DNA of 7,854 bases from contig CAZOOP010000069.1 of NCBI GenBank assembly GCA_964581465.1, positions 1 through 7,854 on the forward strand, written 5' to 3'. A program made the position numbers and the translations under genes. How positions within the stretch are numbered: position 1 is the stretch's first letter; every line of letters starts with the position of its first letter. Below are positions 6,778-7,854 of the stretch, piece by piece. The DNA is from WJMB01 sp964581465. Its GTDB lineage: Bacteria > RBG-13-66-14. The notes under the pieces are model-generated. The model made no database searches and had not been told where the DNA came from. It saw only the letters and a program-made list of their open reading frames with translations.

Positions 6778-6783
6778 TTTATA
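6778..6783 (-). promoter_or_regulatory. -10-like box for tRNA-Arg(CCG)
   Basis: TATAAA on the minus strand lies 17 nt before the tRNA 5' end, a suitable distance for a short leader removed by RNase P. I find no good -35 hexamer at 16-18 nt, so this is tentative. Confidence 0.35.
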
Positions 6784-6920
6784 CGACATGCTTTGACTTC
6801 TCGCTTGTAACGACAAGGACGGTAGGTATGAAGCCGTTGGTGATCCTGAATATGCCGGGGGTCGCGGTTATTCTACGCACCTCAAGGGGGATGCGTTCCG
6901 GAACCCGCCGCCGCGCCGAT

Positions 6921-6945
6921 GGTTGACCCGGACTTCCGCCAAACC
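6921..6945 (+). promoter_or_regulatory. upstream activator-like box, left copy
   Basis: A 25-bp imperfect palindrome (GGTT...CCAAACC). It matches the reverse complement of 7101-7125 at 23 of 25 positions, including 19 consecutive bases (6927-6945, CCCGGACTTCCGCCAAACC). Its centre lies about 75 bp upstream of the start predicted for the rightward sigma-54-type promoter, where enhancer-binding activators of sigma-54 often bind. The binding protein is unknown. Confidence 0.45.
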
Positions 6946-6980
6946 CGTCGCAAGGCGGCGTCGCAGAACCAGGTCCTGCG

Positions 6981-6997
6981 TTGGCACGTTTCTTGCA
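6981..6997 (+). promoter_or_regulatory. sigma-54-type (-24/-12) promoter, rightward
   Basis: TTGGCACGTTTCTTGCA matches the sigma-54 consensus TGGCACG-N4-TTGCW completely, with GG at 6983-6984 and GC at 6995-6996 in the required spacing. The predicted start is near 7008, reading right. No gene follows on the plus strand before the window ends, so a product would be a noncoding or antisense RNA. The 19-bp core recurs exactly inverted at 7040-7058. Confidence 0.6.
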
Positions 6998-7038
6998 GCA
7001 GGCCGGGGCGGCCGGTTGGACGGAGCGGCGGCGGACTC

Positions 7039-7055
7039 CGCAAGAAACGTGCCAA
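7039..7055 (-). promoter_or_regulatory. sigma-54-type (-24/-12) promoter, leftward
   Basis: On the minus strand, TTGGCACGTTTCTTGCG matches the sigma-54 core except for the last position (G instead of A/T). The predicted start is near 7028, reading left towards tRNA-Arg(CCG) and the PIN/TRAM gene. It faces the rightward promoter, with predicted starts only about 20 bp apart, so the two transcripts would overlap from about 7008 to 7028 and then cross each other's promoters. Confidence 0.5.
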
Positions 7056-7100
7056 CGCCGGGTCGCCGGTTGAGGCGGGGGTATCGTCGACTCGAGGGCT

Positions 7101-7125
7101 GGTTTGGCGGAAGTCCGGGCAAACC
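7101..7125 (-). promoter_or_regulatory. upstream activator-like box, right copy
   Basis: GGTTTG (7101-7106) and CAAACC (7120-7125) form perfect 6-bp arms of a 25-bp box whose interior also shows alternating dyad matches. It is the inverted partner of 6921-6945. Its centre lies about 85 bp upstream of the leftward predicted start, 10 bp (one helical turn) further than in the left copy. Confidence 0.45.
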
Positions 7126-7535
7126 CTGGAGCTCTCGCGGGGCGCCGGATTTGCTGGAGCCGTCCTTTTGGCGCCCTGGGCGATTTGCGCTGATGGCGTC
7201 GGGGGCGATCGTTTACTAAGGCAATGGTGTTTTGATTCTTGAGATGGTATTGACGTGGCTGATAGCGGATGATTCCGCTGATGGCGTTGCCTGATCGTCG
7301 GTTGCGTCTTCGAGTTGCATCAGGTCCGCCCGTCGGTTTCGCTGCTTTGTCGCCTTGGTAGTGGTGCTTGTAAGCTCGCGGTTGTTGGGTTTTCTATGTC
7401 TGGTTTCGATGAATTGCTACCGGTTCTGGTGGAGATGCTGGTTAGATGATTAGATGATCCCGGGTAAAGCGTCTGTTCCAGGTCGCCCTGCAATATCAGT
7501 CCCCTTGGCTGTAGGCTCCATGTCTATCGGCCCCT

Positions 7536-7611
7536 TGGCGCGCCCGGGTGGAATCGAACCACCGACCAGCGGTTTAGAAGACCGCTGCTCTATCCCCTGA
7601 GCTACGGGCGC
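7536..7611 (-). tRNA. trnR: tRNA-Arg, anticodon UCU, with encoded CCA
   Basis: A complete 76-nt cloverleaf on the minus strand. The acceptor GCGCCCG pairs with CGGGCGC, followed by discriminator G and an encoded CCA. The D arm is GCUC/GAGC. The anticodon arm GCGGU/ACCGC has loop CUUCUAA, giving anticodon UCU, which reads the Arg codons AGA/AGG. The T arm GGUGG/CCACC has loop UUCGAUU. All stems pair. A candidate sigma-70 promoter lies about 50-75 bp upstream. Confidence 0.97.
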
Positions 7612-7659
7612 GGTGGTTGGGTGTTGCGGGCGTGGGGCTAGGGGTGCGAGGCGGAGGGT

Positions 7660-7688
7660 ATTTTAGCAGAAGATGGTGGTAATGTGTA
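7660..7688 (-). promoter_or_regulatory. candidate sigma-70 promoter for tRNA-Arg(UCU)
   Basis: On the minus strand, a -35 TACACA (7688-7683, 4 of 6 match) and a -10 TAAAAT (7665-7660, 5 of 6 match) are separated by exactly 17 bp. The start would fall near 7652, leaving a leader of about 40 nt before the tRNA. Confidence 0.45.
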
Positions 7689-7691
7689 GGT

Positions 7692-7719
7692 GCAAGGGAG
7701 GACCGGGGTCCTCCCTTGC
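7692..7719. repeat. perfect 13-bp-arm inverted repeat (hairpin)
   Basis: GCAAGGGAGGACC and GGTCCTCCCTTGC are separated by only two bases, forming a very stable 28-nt hairpin on either strand. No T-tract is present on either side, so it is not a standard intrinsic terminator. It lies directly upstream of the candidate tRNA-Arg(UCU) promoter and next to the 38-bp tandem repeats. Confidence 0.7.
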
Positions 7720-7732
7720 CGGATGAATCACT

Positions 7733-7842
7733 GGTGGTGAAGTGATGTCGATGGCAATGCCAAAACATTCGGTGGTGAAGTGATGTCGATGGCAATGCCA
7801 AAACATTCGGTGGTGAAGTGGTGTCGATGGCAATGCCAAAAC
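7733..7842. repeat. 38-bp tandem repeat, about 2.9 copies
   Basis: Copies at 7733-7770 and 7771-7808 are identical. The third (7809-7842) is cut at 34 bp and differs by one base (A to G at 7821). Each unit contains the short palindrome TGGCA-A-TGCCA. The period is not a multiple of three and no spacers separate the units, so it is neither a protein repeat nor a CRISPR array. It looks like an intergenic minisatellite. Confidence 0.85.
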
Positions 7843-7854
7843 CCGTCATTTGTT

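Larger units (their letters stand above)
6761..7535. other. 775-bp gene-free region between the two tRNA-Arg genes
   Basis: The open frames here have no recognisable domain, and the ones near 6868-7242 lie over nested inverted repeats, whose symmetry creates open frames on both strands. The region contains the paired sigma-54-type promoters and their boxes (6921-7125). It also has an inverted repeat GGGCGCC/GGCGCCC (7140-7146 with 7170-7176), a hairpin AGCGGA-TGAT-TCCGCT (7264-7279), and less GC-rich sequence from about 7200 to 7530 with nothing I can assign. It may encode one or more small RNAs. Confidence 0.6.

Noticed and set aside
6868..7242. Several overlapping small open frames on both strands
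   Set aside because: They lie across nested inverted repeats, so the similar peptide fragments on both strands (such as RNVPT) come from DNA symmetry. No ribosome site or domain supports them.
7733..7842. Possible CRISPR array
   Set aside because: The units are directly adjacent without spacers, and no cas gene is nearby.
7574..7849. 91-codon minus-strand frame with Ser/His-rich repeats
   Set aside because: It is translation of the 38-bp tandem repeat (period not divisible by three) and overlaps tRNA-Arg(UCU).

Overview
This is a GC-rich bacterial window in which every gene I can support lies on the minus strand, so it reads from right to left. The methanogen-type heterodisulfide reductase subunits HdrC, HdrB and HdrA point to an anaerobe that handles electrons through Fe-S/flavin complexes. 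Three exported TonB-C-domain proteins suggest a Gram-negative-type (diderm) envelope. A YacL-like PIN/TRAM membrane protein is also present. I cannot name the organism; an uncultivated bacterial phylum or a deltaproteobacterium-like anaerobe would both fit.

Layout in order of transcription. Positions 7854-7612 hold a 38-bp tandem repeat, a perfect 13-bp-arm hairpin and a candidate sigma-70 promoter for tRNA-Arg(UCU) (7611-7536). Positions 7535-6761 are about 775 bp without a credible gene. Inside this gap are two facing sigma-54-type promoters (-24/-12), each preceded by the same imperfectly palindromic box about 75-85 bp upstream of its predicted start. tRNA-Arg(CCG) follows (6760-6685), then a PIN/TRAM membrane protein (6505-5516) ending in a hairpin. 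After a 437-bp gap come hdrC (5078-4470) and hdrB (4473-3604), which overlap by ATGA. Next are three tandem small genes for exported TonB-C-domain proteins (3499-3098, 2937-2526, 2433-2011); the middle one is frameshifted at a run of eight G/C. A DUF202 membrane protein (1839-1414) overlaps the start of hdrA by 8 bp. hdrA (1421 to the left edge) runs out of the window after 473 codons.

How the parts may work together: HdrA (FAD and Fe-S, electron-bifurcating in known complexes), HdrB (two CCG cysteine domains) and HdrC (two [4Fe-4S] clusters) would form a soluble HdrABC complex. Its genes are split by an envelope-protein cassette. Whether that cassette is functionally tied to Hdr is unknown. 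The least expected signal is the pair of convergent sigma-54 promoters in the tRNA-Arg intergenic region.
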